A stretch of DNA of 64,000 nt from Myxococcales bacterium (GCA_020633435.1 JACKDP010000006.1:186001-250000); one strand, 5' to 3'; numbered from the stretch's first letter, positions 15,709 through 25,321 are shown. Notes: generated by a model from the sequence alone, not told the origin. Numbers and translations are program-made.

Positions 15709-18700
15709 GCCGTCACCTCGACCGTCGTCTGGCGGGCCTGGGCCCGCTTCGCCCGGCGGAGACCCCGCCAGGCCGCCTTGCGCAGCACCTCGTCGTTCTC
15801 CGCCGCCGCCCCGACCGCCGCGAGGGCGGCCTGGGCCGGGGCCGTGGCCACGCGGGCCAGCCCCTCGATGGCGCCGAGCCGCGTCGCCTCGTCCAGCGCC
15901 GCGTCGTCGGCCGCCGCCTTCAGGCCCTCCACGTCGGCCCGCGCCACCAGGTAGGGCAGCGCCACGCCCTGGGCGTGCACCTGGCCCGCCGCCCGGCGCA
16001 GCACCGCCGTGGCCGCCACCGGATCGGCGCCGGTGAGCAGGCGATCCAGGCTCTGCCGGTCGTCCAGGGCGCGCTCCAGCAGGGCCGTGGCCCGGTCGGG
16101 CGCGCGCTGGGCCAGGGCCGCCGCCGCGATGGTGCGCATGGCGGCGTCGGGGCCGGTGGCCGCCGCGCTCAGGGCGTCGAGGGCGGCCTCCCCGCCCAGG
16201 CCGTCGGCCAGGGCCGTGAGGGCCGCCGCCCGCACCGGCCGCGCGTCCGCCGCGCTGCCGCCGAGGGCCGTGGCCTGCATGACCACCTCGGCCGCCACTC
16301 CGAGCCGACCCGAGGCCCAGACGAGCTGGCGCAGGCGCTCGGTGAGGGCCTCGAGCTCCTCGTCGGTGGTCTGCCGGGCGTCCTCCAGCCGGGCGCGGCG
16401 GGCCTGCCAGTCGGCCAGGGCCTTCGCCGTGCTCTGGGCGATGGCCTCGCCGTGGGCGCTCGCCTCGGCGCCGCCCTGCCCCAGGATGCGGGCCGCCACG
16501 GTGCCGGCCCGGTGGTGAGGGCTGGCCAGGGCCGCCGCCGCCGCCGCGATGGGCCGCGGGCGCCGCTCCAGCAAGGCCGCCACCAGCGGCTCGACGCGCT
16601 CGTCGACGAACTCGTCGGGCACCTCGGGCAGCGTCGCCAGGATGCGCGCGGCGTCGCCCTGCTCGGCCACGCGGCGCAGCCAGTCGTCGTCCAGATCGTC
16701 GAACTCGCTGATCATGAACGCGAAATCCGGCTCCAGGGAGTCCGGGCCGAACTGCCGGCGCAGGCTCGTGGCCGCCGCCTGCACGACGTCCCAGTCGTCA
16801 TCCGCGCGGACGCGCTTGATGAGCGCCGCCCGGGCCGCCTCGTCGTCGGCGTACCCCAGCAGGTCGGCCGCGCGCTCGCGGAGGCGCCAGTCGTCGTGCT
16901 CGATCTGGGCGAGGATGAGGCGCCAGGCGTCGGTGCCGCCGAACCAGCGCAGGCCGGTGAGGGCGGACATGGCCACCCCGGTCTCCGGCGCCGCCACCAG
17001 CCGCGCGAGCTGCTTGTAGATGCGCTCGGCGCGGTCGCCGCCGGCCAGGTGGCCGATGGCCGCGGCGGCCTCCTCCTGCAGGGCGTGGCCGTCCTCGCTG
17101 ACGAGCCGCAGCAGGACGTCGAGCGCGCGGGCGTCGGCCAGCGTGCCCAGGGCCTTCACCGCGCGCTGGCGCTGGTCGAGCGTCTCGCCCAGGTCGATGG
17201 CCGAGAGCAGCAGGGTGATGCCGTCGGCCCGGCCGGCCAGGGCCAGCTCCTCGGCCGCGATGAAGGCGGTCAGGGGCTCGGCGTGGCCGAGGGCGGTCAC
17301 GAGCGGCGCGGCGGCCCCGTCGCGGTGGCGCAGGCGCCAGCCGAGGGCGGCGACGGCCTCCTGGCGGACGCGGGCGTCGCCGAAGCCGCCGAGCGGGGCC
17401 AGGGCCTCGCCGACCTCCGCCGACTTCGCCCAGCGCGCGCCCCGCAGGAGCTGGCGGGCGAGGCCGGCGTCCCCGAGGCCGTGCACGAAGGTGAGCAGCC
17501 GCGCCAGGATGGCGTCCTGCCGCGGGTGCTGGTCGGCCAGCCAGCGCTCGTCGTCGGGGGTGTCGTCGTCGGGCGCCCGGAGCGGCTGGTCGTAGCCGGA
17601 CAGGGTGAGCAGGGCCCCGAACGCCGCGCTGCGCAGGGCGTCGCGCTCGGCCAGCGCGAAGAGGCGGTCAGCCCCCTCGACCCGGCGGAAGGCGCCGGCG
17701 ACGGCGAGCAGCCGCGCGGCGTCGGCGGTGCCGTGGGGATCCTGCTCGACGCGCTGCAGCACGGCCGCCTGGCCCCGGGGATCGCCGAGCGCCAGGAGGG
17801 CGTCGGCCGCGGGCCCCTGGGCGCGCCGGTTGGTGCGCTGGAGCTGGGCGACGAGGGGCTCGAAGGCCGCGGCGTCGCGCCGCTGGGCCAGCAGCATGGC
17901 GGCCTGGTCGCGGATGGCCTCGAAGCGGACGCCGAGGGCCTGCTGCAGGGCGCCCACGGCGGCCGGATCCGTGGAGGCGCCGAGGGCGGCGAGGCTCTGG
18001 CGGCGCCGGGCCTCGGAGCGGGCCTCCAGGCCGGCCGCGAGGGCGGCGACCTCGCCGATGCGCTCCACCAGCAGGGCGGAGGCCTCGTGCTCCAGGCCGT
18101 CGATGCGGGTCACCAGGACCTCGCGCAGCACCTCGACGCCGCCCGCGTCGCCGGCCTGGGCGGCCAGCAGCTTGAGGCCCAGGACGCCGACGTCGCGGTG
18201 GCCGGTGGCCAGGGCCTCCGCCGCGAGCCGCGCCGGCGCGAAGCCGAGGCTGGACAGGTGCTCGAACGCCTGGGCGCGCACGGCCCCCTGGTCATCGCGC
18301 AGGGCCTGCAGGAAGACGGGGGCCATGATGGCGGCCTCCGTCCGCCCGCTGGCGGCGGCCGCCGCGAGGCGGGCGAGGGCGGTCTGCCGGACGCGGGCGT
18401 TGGCGCCCCCGCCCGAGAGGCGGGACAGCCCGACGTAGGCGCCCAGCACCAGCTCGTCGATGTCAGCGGCGCTGTAGACGGGCTTCGCCGCCTTGGGGCG
18501 CTTCTTGACGAGCGCCGCGATGGCGGCGCCATGGCGGCGCTGGAAGCCGCCCCAGACCTGCTCGAATTCGGCCTGCTCCTTCGCGCCCAGGGCGTCGAAG
18601 AGGCTGGCGGCGCGGACGCGCAGGCGGCCATCGCCCAGGGTGAGGGCGTCGGCCCAGGTCTCCGCAACTTCCAGGGGCAGCGTCCAGGGGGAGCTGCCGT

Positions 18701-21700
18701 CGGCGCGGGCGTTGAGGAGCCGCAGGACGGCGCCGCCGAAGGCCGTGGAATCCGCAAAGAACTCCAGGGCTTCCGCGCCCGTGAGGCGCACCCGGGGGTC
18801 GCTCGACGAGAGCGCGGCGAGGCAGCGATCGGGGGTGCCGTCGCCCTCGCGCCACTCCAGCATCAGCAGGAGCTGCACGGCCCGGCGGCGGATGGCCTCG
18901 TCGGGTACGTCGAGCCAGGCGAGGAAGCCGTCCGCGTCGCCCAGGGTCAGCGCGGCGACGAGGGCGTCCGTGGGGGCGGCGCCGGTGGGGGCGGGCGCGT
19001 TGCGGCGGCCGCGGCCGGTGGGGGGGGGGGCCGGCGGCCCGAGCAGGGCGGCGCCAGTCGCGTCCCCGAGCCAGGCGAGGCCCAGGGCGGCGGCGACCTT
19101 CACGGCGGCGTCGCTGCTCTGGAGCGCGGCGCGCAGGGGCGCGACGTCGTCGGGCGGGCACGTCCAGGCCAGGGCCCGGGCGGCCGCCGCGCGCACGCTG
19201 GCGTCGTCGTGGCTGGTCAGGCGCGCGGCGGCCACCGCGGCGCGGGGATCGCCGAGGGCGCCCAGGCCCGCCAGGGCCTGCTCCACGCGCTGCTGCCAGA
19301 GGCGGCGCAGGTCGCCGACCTCGGGCGTGGGCTCCTCGAGCTGCGCGAGCAGCGGCTCGGCCGCCGCGGCGACGCCGGTGGCGGCGAGGGCGCTGGCGGC
19401 GCGGATGCGGACGTCCTGCCGGGCGCTGCCGAGGGCGGCCTGGAGGGCGTCGTCGTCCCCCGCGGCCTCCAGGGCGGCGAGGGCGGCGAGGCGGACCCCC
19501 GCGTCGGCGTCGTCCAGGACCTCGATGAGCCGGGCCCGCGCGGCGGCGTTGGCCTTGCGCGCGAGCTGGCCGATGGCCTCCAGCCGCAGATCGGCGTGGG
19601 GCGAGGCGAGGGCGCGGACGACCGGATCCGGGTCGCGTCCCTTGCCCTTTTTGCGAGCAAACTCAAAGGCTTCCCGCCGCACGGTGGCGTCGGGATCGTC
19701 CATCAGGTCGAGCAGCAGCGGCCAGGCCCAGGGCTGGGCGATCTCGCCCATGACCTCCGTCAGGACCTCGCGCCGCAGATCGGCGTGGAGGCTCTGGAGG
19801 GCGAAGCGCAGGGCGGCCTGGGCCTCCCCGCCCACGGGCAGGTTGACGACCGTCTTGAAGGCCTCGGTGCGCACGGCGGGGGCGGCGTCGTTGAGGGCCC
19901 GGCCCAGCAGCGCCAGGGCGGGGGCGCTGGTGGCGTCTGCCTTCAGGAGCTTCACGAGCTGCTTGAGGCCGCGGCGGCGCACGTCCTCGTGCTGGGCCAT
20001 CAGGCCGGCCTCGGCGGCGTCGAGGGGCGCCTTGTCGAGCAGGCGGACGACGGCGGTGTAGGCCGCGTCGCGGGCCGCCTCGGCGGGATCGCGCAGCATC
20101 TGCCGGAGGCGCTGGAGGGCGCGGGGATCGCCCTGGCTCTCCAGGGCGCGGCAGGCGGCGACGCGGGTGCCCTCGTCGCTCTCGCGGCTGAGCTGCAGCA
20201 GGGTGCCGAAGGCGCGGCCGTCCTGGATGAGCGCGAGGGCCACGGCGCCGCGGACGCAGGTGTCCAGGGCGCGGCTGGCCATGGCCTCGAGCAGCGGCCG
20301 GCGGTCCTCGGCGCTCAGGGTGTCGAGGCTGACCTTCTTCGGGGCGGGCGCGTCGGTGGCGTCCTTGCCGTAGGTCTCGAGCTGGTGGAGCTGGCGGTGC
20401 AGGTCGCGATCGCGGTGGCGCAGGACAGCCGCGAGGGCCGGCCGGGCCAGCACGGCCAGGTGGAAGGCGAGCTGGCGGACGGTGGCGTCGCCGTCCTCGC
20501 CGTGGCGCCGCAGGGCGCTCTGCACCGCGGGCTTGTCGAGCAGGGCGCGCTGGAAGGTGCGCAGCAGGGCGAACCAGCGCAGATCGGCGTGGCGCGAGCC
20601 CAGGCCCAGCAGGCTGGCCTCGGGATCGGCGGCGTCGCCCAGGCCCTCCAGGGCCTCGAGGGCGGCGAAGCGGACCTCGCGGGTGGCGTGGTCCAGCGCG
20701 CGGACGAGCCGCACCCGGGCCTCGTCGTCCTGAGCGGCCAGGGCGCCGAGGGCCTCCACGGCCGCCACGCCCACGTTGGCCTGGCCGCTGGCGATGGCCT
20801 TGTCGAGGGGCGAAAGCTCGGCCTCGCCCTCGAGGGCGCGCAAGCCGGTGAGGGCGGCCAGGCGCACCTCGGGCGACCGGGCGCGCAGGAGCTGGTCCAG
20901 CCGCTCGATGGCCCGGGGGTTGCCGCTGGCGCCGAGGGCCGTCGTGGCCTCGACCCGCAGCCGCAGATCGTCGTCGGCGTCGGCGCGCTCGGCCAGGAGG
21001 GCGATGGCGGCCTGATCGTTGTAGCCGGCCAGCGTCTTGAGGGCCTGCTGGCGGCGCTCGGGCTCACGCTGGGTGAAGGCGTTGCGGGCCTTCGCGTAGG
21101 CGTCGCGCAGGGCGGCGGCCAGGAGCACGGGCTTGCCCGTCCCGTCGAGCTGCAGCACCCGGATGGCGGCGTCGTCGCCGGCGGCGGCCACATGGGTCCG
21201 CCCCATGAAGGTCACCTCGGCCAGCGCGACGGCGCGGCCGGCGCCCTGCTTGAGCGTCTGCGAGCGGCGGTTGCCGCGGTCGCGGCCCCACACCTTGAGC
21301 TGGCCGTCGCGGCCGCCGGTGTAGAAGCGCTCGCCGGCGTTCAAAAGCGCCGTCACGGCGTCGTCGTGGCCCTGCCGCCCGCCGCGATCCTCGGCCTCGA
21401 GCGCGCCGCGGGCGTGGGTGGAGAGCAGCCGGCGATCGACGCCCGCGGACAGGAACCGCAGCCCCTCGGGCTCGAAGAGCAGCGCGGTGACCGCCCCCTC
21501 GTGCAGCCGGGCCGACTCGGCGGCGATGAACGCCGGGCGCTCCTCGCACTCGTAGATCTGCACGAGCCCGCGCGAGGTGCCGGCGGCGATCCAGAGGCCC
21601 CCGGGATCAGCGGCCACGGCCGTGAGCGCGTCGGGCAGCTCGAAGCGCTGCAGCTCCTTGCCATCGGCCCCGAGGATGAGCAGCGCGGGGCCGGCGGCCA

Positions 21701-22025
21701 CGGCCACGCGATCCCCGGCGAGGGCGGCGAAGGCCACCGCGGGCGCGGGGAGGGCGGGCCCGAACGGCGCCAGCGCGCCCCCGGCCTGCGGGCCGCGGTA
21801 GACGCGGCCGTCCGCGCCGCCCACGAAGGTGAAGGCGTCCGAGACCAGCAGCGAGCGGGCGGTCGTCGGCAGCGCGTCCGACGTCACGGCCCCGGTGCTG
21901 GGGTTGGCCCGGTACACGGCCGTGGGCTGGCCTTCGGGGTGGTCCGTGGCGAAGACGAGGACGTCCCCCAGGCCGTAGAGCCCGACGAGCGCGCCGCGGT
22001 GATCGAGGAAGATTTCCTTGGACAT
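15705..22025 (-). CDS. Giant WD40 propeller plus HEAT-repeat protein
   Basis: 2106 aa. Residues about 1-320 form WD40-like blades (LHEGAVTALLFEPEGLRFLSAGVDRRLLS, GHDDAVTALL, FYTGGRDGQLKVWGRD). From about 340 to the end there is an almost unbroken series of HEAT (PBS-lyase-type) helical repeats of 30-40 residues with the pattern D..vR..Aa.ALg.lgd..a...L, about 50 copies by eye. No catalytic motif is seen, so it is probably a scaffold or sensor. Start ATG 22025 shares one base with the stop of the upstream BRCT gene (TGATG). Being encoded directly before the SWIM protein and the reverse transcriptase, it probably belongs to the same complex. No signal peptide: cytoplasmic. Confidence 0.85.
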   Translation of the reverse strand: MSKEIFLDHRGALVGLYGLGDVLVFATDHPEGQPTAVYRANPSTGAVTSDALPTTARSLLVSDAFTFVGGADGRVYRGPQAGGALAPFGPALPAPAVAFAALAGDRVAVAAGPALLILGADGKELQRFELPDALTAVAADPGGLWIAAGTSRGLVQIYECEERPAFIAAESARLHEGAVTALLFEPEGLRFLSAGVDRRLLSTHARGALEAEDRGGRQGHDDAVTALLNAGERFYTGGRDGQLKVWGRDRGNRRSQTLKQGAGRAVALAEVTFMGRTHVAAAGDDAAIRVLQLDGTGKPVLLAAALRDAYAKARNAFTQREPERRQQALKTLAGYNDQAAIALLAERADADDDLRLRVEATTALGASGNPRAIERLDQLLRARSPEVRLAALTGLRALEGEAELSPLDKAIASGQANVGVAAVEALGALAAQDDEARVRLVRALDHATREVRFAALEALEGLGDAADPEASLLGLGSRHADLRWFALLRTFQRALLDKPAVQSALRRHGEDGDATVRQLAFHLAVLARPALAAVLRHRDRDLHRQLHQLETYGKDATDAPAPKKVSLDTLSAEDRRPLLEAMASRALDTCVRGAVALALIQDGRAFGTLLQLSRESDEGTRVAACRALESQGDPRALQRLRQMLRDPAEAARDAAYTAVVRLLDKAPLDAAEAGLMAQHEDVRRRGLKQLVKLLKADATSAPALALLGRALNDAAPAVRTEAFKTVVNLPVGGEAQAALRFALQSLHADLRREVLTEVMGEIAQPWAWPLLLDLMDDPDATVRREAFEFARKKGKGRDPDPVVRALASPHADLRLEAIGQLARKANAAARARLIEVLDDADAGVRLAALAALEAAGDDDALQAALGSARQDVRIRAASALAATGVAAAAEPLLAQLEEPTPEVGDLRRLWQQRVEQALAGLGALGDPRAAVAAARLTSHDDASVRAAAARALAWTCPPDDVAPLRAALQSSDAAVKVAAALGLAWLGDATGAALLGPPAPPPTGRGRRNAPAPTGAAPTDALVAALTLGDADGFLAWLDVPDEAIRRRAVQLLLMLEWREGDGTPDRCLAALSSSDPRVRLTGAEALEFFADSTAFGGAVLRLLNARADGSSPWTLPLEVAETWADALTLGDGRLRVRAASLFDALGAKEQAEFEQVWGGFQRRHGAAIAALVKKRPKAAKPVYSAADIDELVLGAYVGLSRLSGGGANARVRQTALARLAAAAASGRTEAAIMAPVFLQALRDDQGAVRAQAFEHLSSLGFAPARLAAEALATGHRDVGVLGLKLLAAQAGDAGGVEVLREVLVTRIDGLEHEASALLVERIGEVAALAAGLEARSEARRRQSLAALGASTDPAAVGALQQALGVRFEAIRDQAAMLLAQRRDAAAFEPLVAQLQRTNRRAQGPAADALLALGDPRGQAAVLQRVEQDPHGTADAARLLAVAGAFRRVEGADRLFALAERDALRSAAFGALLTLSGYDQPLRAPDDDTPDDERWLADQHPRQDAILARLLTFVHGLGDAGLARQLLRGARWAKSAEVGEALAPLGGFGDARVRQEAVAALGWRLRHRDGAAAPLVTALGHAEPLTAFIAAEELALAGRADGITLLLSAIDLGETLDQRQRAVKALGTLADARALDVLLRLVSEDGHALQEEAAAAIGHLAGGDRAERIYKQLARLVAAPETGVAMSALTGLRWFGGTDAWRLILAQIEHDDWRLRERAADLLGYADDEAARAALIKRVRADDDWDVVQAAATSLRRQFGPDSLEPDFAFMISEFDDLDDDWLRRVAEQGDAARILATLPEVPDEFVDERVEPLVAALLERRPRPIAAAAAALASPHHRAGTVAARILGQGGAEASAHGEAIAQSTAKALADWQARRARLEDARQTTDEELEALTERLRQLVWASGRLGVAAEVVMQATALGGSAADARPVRAAALTALADGLGGEAALDALSAAATGPDAAMRTIAAAALAQRAPDRATALLERALDDRQSLDRLLTGADPVAATAVLRRAAGQVHAQGVALPYLVARADVEGLKAAADDAALDEATRLGAIEGLARVATAPAQAALAAVGAAAENDEVLRKAAWRGLRRAKRAQARQTTVEVTA

Positions 22026-25000
22026 CAGGCCGCCTCCTCGGCGTCGAGAGCGGGCCAGCGCCGCCGGATGCGGGTGAGGGCCACCAGGCAAGCGAGCTGC
22101 TCGCTGCGGCCGCGCGAGCGGATGAACTCGGCGAACAGGGGGGCCACGTGCCGGGCGAAGCCGGCGTCCTCGAGGGCCAGGTCGCGCACGACCTCGATGA
22201 GCGCCTGCTTGGCGCGGCGCGCCGGCAAGGGGCGCTGCTGGCCGCTCGGGCGATCCTTCGGCATGCGGGCCGGCGGGATGCCGAAGAGGGTGCGGCGCAG
22301 GAAGCCGCGCACGTCGTCGGCGCCGGCGGGGGCGGCCTCGGGGCGCGGCGTGGGGCCCTCGGGGGCGTTCGGCAGCGCGCGCTTCGGATCCGGCGGCGGT
22401 GGCTGCCAGCTCTCGGTCCGGCCACGGGCCCGGTACAGCCGCCAGAGCTGGCGGACGACGAACGCCTGCATGGTGCGGTCGGGGCTCTCCGTGAGGCGGA
22501 AGAGCTCCTCGGGGATGGCCAGGCGGGCGTTCTGCTGGATGAGCAGCATGCCCAGGTGCCGGGCGTTGGCGTCCATCGACTCGCAGAACCGGTAGACGGC
22601 GTCGGCGGTCAGCGTGGCGGGATCGACCCGGAACCGCTTCGTCTCGGCCGACTCCTCCGCCGTCAGCGCCTCGGTCACGAAGGCGCGGACCTCCTCGTAG
22701 GGCAGCTCGCTGAGGCGGACGAGGGCGTCCATGGGCGGCTTGAGGCGGGCCAGCTCGTAGCGGGCCAGCTCGACGCCGAGGGCCCGGACGGGGGCGCGCT
22801 CATCGGCCAGCAGCCCGTCGATGCGCTCGAACGTCAGGAAACTCTTGGGGATCTCGGCGCCGGGGTCGACGTAGCGATCCGTCTCGGCCGGGCAGATCTC
22901 CTCGTGGTGGCGGCGGACGTAGTGGCGCGCGAAGCGAGCCAGGGGGGCGTCGGCCGGGCCCGCCTGGGTGATCATGCCCCAGAGGGCGAGCAGGCCCGCC
23001 TCGCTCTGGTTGTCGTCGGCCTTGCGCGTCTTGCCGGCCAGCATCTGCAAGAAGGCCGTCTCGGAGATGATGCGCAGGGCCGCGCCCTGGCTGACGAGCT
23101 GCTCGGCCTTGACCTGCTTGGAGCCCTTGCGGCCGGCCCCGTAGAGCGGGGAGCCCTCGTCGCCGATGACGAGGTAGTCGAGGTTCTTGGTGACGGCGCC
23201 GGCGTTGGTGCCGTGGGCCGCCGTGACCTTCCCCTCGGCCTGGGAGCGCGTCATCGTCGCCAGCTTCCCCGTGAAGAGGAAGGAGGCGCCGCCGAGATCC
23301 ACGTTGATCTCGCCGCTGCCCGCGTCGGCCGGGCCCGCGTCCTCGGACGGGGGGGCGAAGTCGGCGGGCACGAACGCCTTGGTCATGTACTCGACGGCGA
23401 AGTCGTGCTCGCGGGGCTCGGTGCGCTGGACGAGGTCCATCAGCCAGGCGAAGCCGATCTGGTCGGGCGTGAAGCGCCGCACGTCGGCGAGCTGGCTGAG
23501 CGCGAGGCCCGCCAGGGTGCCGTCGAAGGTCAGCTCGCGGGCCCAGAGGCGGCCGCTGGCGCGCAGCTCGGCCACCCAGGCGTCGGCCGCCCAGGTGCGC
23601 TCGTCGGCCACGACCTTCAGCCAGTCCGCGCCGAGCGTCTCGGCCTTGACACGCTCCTCCTGGATCCAGCCGCGGGCCCGGCGGGCCGAGGCGGGGTTGA
23701 GGAGGGCGCGGCGGACGAACTCGACGTCGAAGGCCTGGTCGGCCGGGAACCGCTCGAGCCGGTCGAGGGCGAAGTCGGCGGCCTGGCGGCGGATCTCGGG
23801 CTGGTCGAGCAGGTCGCGGTACCAGGCGGCCCCGAGGCGGGCGTCGGGGTGGATGCGGGGCAGCAGCTCGCTGGCGAACGCCACCACCTGGCCATCGGCG
23901 GAGAGCAGGCGGGCCATGAACCACGCCGGCGTCAGCTCGCGGGCCGTGAAGTGGTCGCGCAGCGCCTTGGCGGCCAGGTCGTGGGCGTGGCGCGTGCCGA
24001 GCAGGCGGCCCCAGGCCTCCAGGCCCACGGCGTCGCGCGGGTGCCGGGCGCGCAGGAGGTCCTGGGCCATCTTGCGGACGGCCTCGTGGTCGTTGTTGGC
24101 CAGCAGGACGAGGCGCTCCAGGGCCAGGTCGCGGGCGTGGGTGCGGGCGTACTCGGCGGCCCAGGCGCGGGCGGCGCTGGAGGGCGAGTCGAGGAGCAGC
24201 AGCACGGGCTCGTGCAGGCCCAGCTCGTGGAAGGCGGCCTGCTCGAAGCGCGGCACGTTGTCGAGGAGCCAGATCACGAAGTCGTGGACGACGCTGCTGT
24301 CGACGTGGACGAGGCGCTCCACCCAGGCCGGCTCCACCGTCCGCAGGCTGGTGCGGAAGTCGGAGCGCAGGGCGTCGGTGGCGAAGCGGCGGGCCTGCTC
24401 CGAGCGGGCGCGCTCCAGCAGGTTGAAGAGCGGCCGCGGCGTGCGGCGCCACAGGTCGGCGAAGGCGCGGTGCTTCAGCAGGGTGGACGGGCGCTGCCGG
24501 AAGCGGAACCGGGTGCGCGAGTACTGGCCCGCGGCGTGGTAGAAAATGTGGTTGGCGATCCAGGCGTTACGCCAGTTCGTGTCCTCGGGGTAGCAGCGCA
24601 GGATCTCCACGGCGGCGTCCGGGTAGACGGCCGGGAGGGCCTCGCCGATGCGCCGCAGCGTGCGCCAGGCCCGGCGGACCAGGTAGGTCAGCGTCCGCAG
24701 CCCGATCTCCTTGTCGGTGCGGCCGCCCGCGCGGGCCGCGTCGATCCGGGCCGCCAGGGCGCCGAACACCTCGTAGTCCTGGCGCTCCTCGGCCTCCTTG
24801 AAGATGCGCTTGAGGGCGCGCCACGGACCCCAGCGCAGGGGCACGGTGGCGATGGTCTCGAGGAGCTGGGCGCGGCTGTAGGCGTCGTCGGCCTGCCAGA
24901 GATCGAGGATGACGGTGTGCAGGCCGAGCCGCTCGGGCAGGGCCACCTCGGCGTCGGGGGCCTCGAGGACCGCCCACTGGCGCAGGCGGAAGGCCTTGCG

Positions 25001-25198
25001 CTCCTCGGCCTTGCCCCGCAGGAAGGTGCGATCCAGCGACTGCCGGCGGAACGTCCAGAAGTCGGTGGCGCCCTCGCGCACCGGGCCGTCGGGCCGCACG
25101 TCGTGGGCCTGGGCCAGGGCGACGATGCGCTGGGCCAGGTCGGGATCGCGGGCCTCGCGTGCCTGCTGGACGGCGGCGACGGTGAGCATCGACGACAT
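22025..25198 (-). CDS. Helical-repeat protein with internal BRCT domain, first gene of the retron-like operon
   Basis: 1057 aa from ATG 25198, chosen because GTGGAGGCGTCC gives a good ribosome site; a GTG at 25225 is also in frame. Residues about 1-620 and 725-1057 are helical and HEAT-like. Between them, about 635-718, lies a BRCT domain of the NAD-ligase/RFC1 type: ASFLFTGKLATMTRSQAEGKV, then NLDYLVIGDEGSP, KQVKAEQL and ISETAFLQML. BRCT domains bind phosphoproteins or DNA ends. A flexible D/P-rich stretch precedes the BRCT. The second gene of the operon begins within its stop codon. No enzymatic motif was found. The likely role is recognition of DNA ends or a scaffold in the reverse-transcriptase system; this is inference. 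Confidence 0.82.
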   Translation of the reverse strand: MSSMLTVAAVQQAREARDPDLAQRIVALAQAHDVRPDGPVREGATDFWTFRRQSLDRTFLRGKAEERKAFRLRQWAVLEAPDAEVALPERLGLHTVILDLWQADDAYSRAQLLETIATVPLRWGPWRALKRIFKEAEERQDYEVFGALAARIDAARAGGRTDKEIGLRTLTYLVRRAWRTLRRIGEALPAVYPDAAVEILRCYPEDTNWRNAWIANHIFYHAAGQYSRTRFRFRQRPSTLLKHRAFADLWRRTPRPLFNLLERARSEQARRFATDALRSDFRTSLRTVEPAWVERLVHVDSSVVHDFVIWLLDNVPRFEQAAFHELGLHEPVLLLLDSPSSAARAWAAEYARTHARDLALERLVLLANNDHEAVRKMAQDLLRARHPRDAVGLEAWGRLLGTRHAHDLAAKALRDHFTARELTPAWFMARLLSADGQVVAFASELLPRIHPDARLGAAWYRDLLDQPEIRRQAADFALDRLERFPADQAFDVEFVRRALLNPASARRARGWIQEERVKAETLGADWLKVVADERTWAADAWVAELRASGRLWARELTFDGTLAGLALSQLADVRRFTPDQIGFAWLMDLVQRTEPREHDFAVEYMTKAFVPADFAPPSEDAGPADAGSGEINVDLGGASFLFTGKLATMTRSQAEGKVTAAHGTNAGAVTKNLDYLVIGDEGSPLYGAGRKGSKQVKAEQLVSQGAALRIISETAFLQMLAGKTRKADDNQSEAGLLALWGMITQAGPADAPLARFARHYVRRHHEEICPAETDRYVDPGAEIPKSFLTFERIDGLLADERAPVRALGVELARYELARLKPPMDALVRLSELPYEEVRAFVTEALTAEESAETKRFRVDPATLTADAVYRFCESMDANARHLGMLLIQQNARLAIPEELFRLTESPDRTMQAFVVRQLWRLYRARGRTESWQPPPPDPKRALPNAPEGPTPRPEAAPAGADDVRGFLRRTLFGIPPARMPKDRPSGQQRPLPARRAKQALIEVVRDLALEDAGFARHVAPLFAEFIRSRGRSEQLACLVALTRIRRRWPALDAEEAA

Positions 25199-25226
25199 GG
25201 ACGCCTCCACGGGAACCGGGGGCACC

Positions 25227-25256
25227 GTTGTCGCCCCGCGCGGTGTGGGTCGTCAA
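25227..25256 (-). promoter_or_regulatory. Candidate promoter of the retron-like operon
   Basis: On the minus strand TTGACG (25256-25251) is followed after 18 nt by GACAAC (25232-25227); 3 of 6 bases match TATAAT. The ATG at 25198 lies 28 nt downstream with a GGAGG site. It is in the only sizeable gap at the head of the five-gene operon, so some promoter is expected here, but this particular assignment is weak. Confidence 0.3.
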
Positions 25257-25263
25257 TGGGGAA

Positions 25264-25292
25264 TGGCAGCGGCGCGGCGGGGCCGCTTGCCA
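25264..25292. repeat. Imperfect inverted repeat between divergent genes
   Basis: TGGCAGCGGC (25264-25273) pairs with GCCGCTTGCCA (25282-25292) with one bulged T and an 8 nt loop. It lies in the 123 nt gap between the head of the retron-like operon and the FG-GAP lipoprotein gene. It could be an operator, a small RNA hairpin or part of a structured leader. It is followed by CATGC-GA-GCATG just before and into the start of the plus-strand gene. Confidence 0.35.
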
Positions 25293-25321
25293 GCGCGCCG
25301 GGCCAGCCGCACCATGCGAGC

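Noticed and set aside
12532..15954. 1140-codon plus-strand open frame across the RT and SWIM genes
   Set aside because: Low-complexity antisense translation; the RT motifs on the minus strand decide the coding strand.
15975..22595. 2206-codon plus-strand open frame over the WD40-HEAT gene
   Set aside because: Compositional shadow (G/A/Q/R-rich) opposite a protein with clear WD40 and HEAT repeats.
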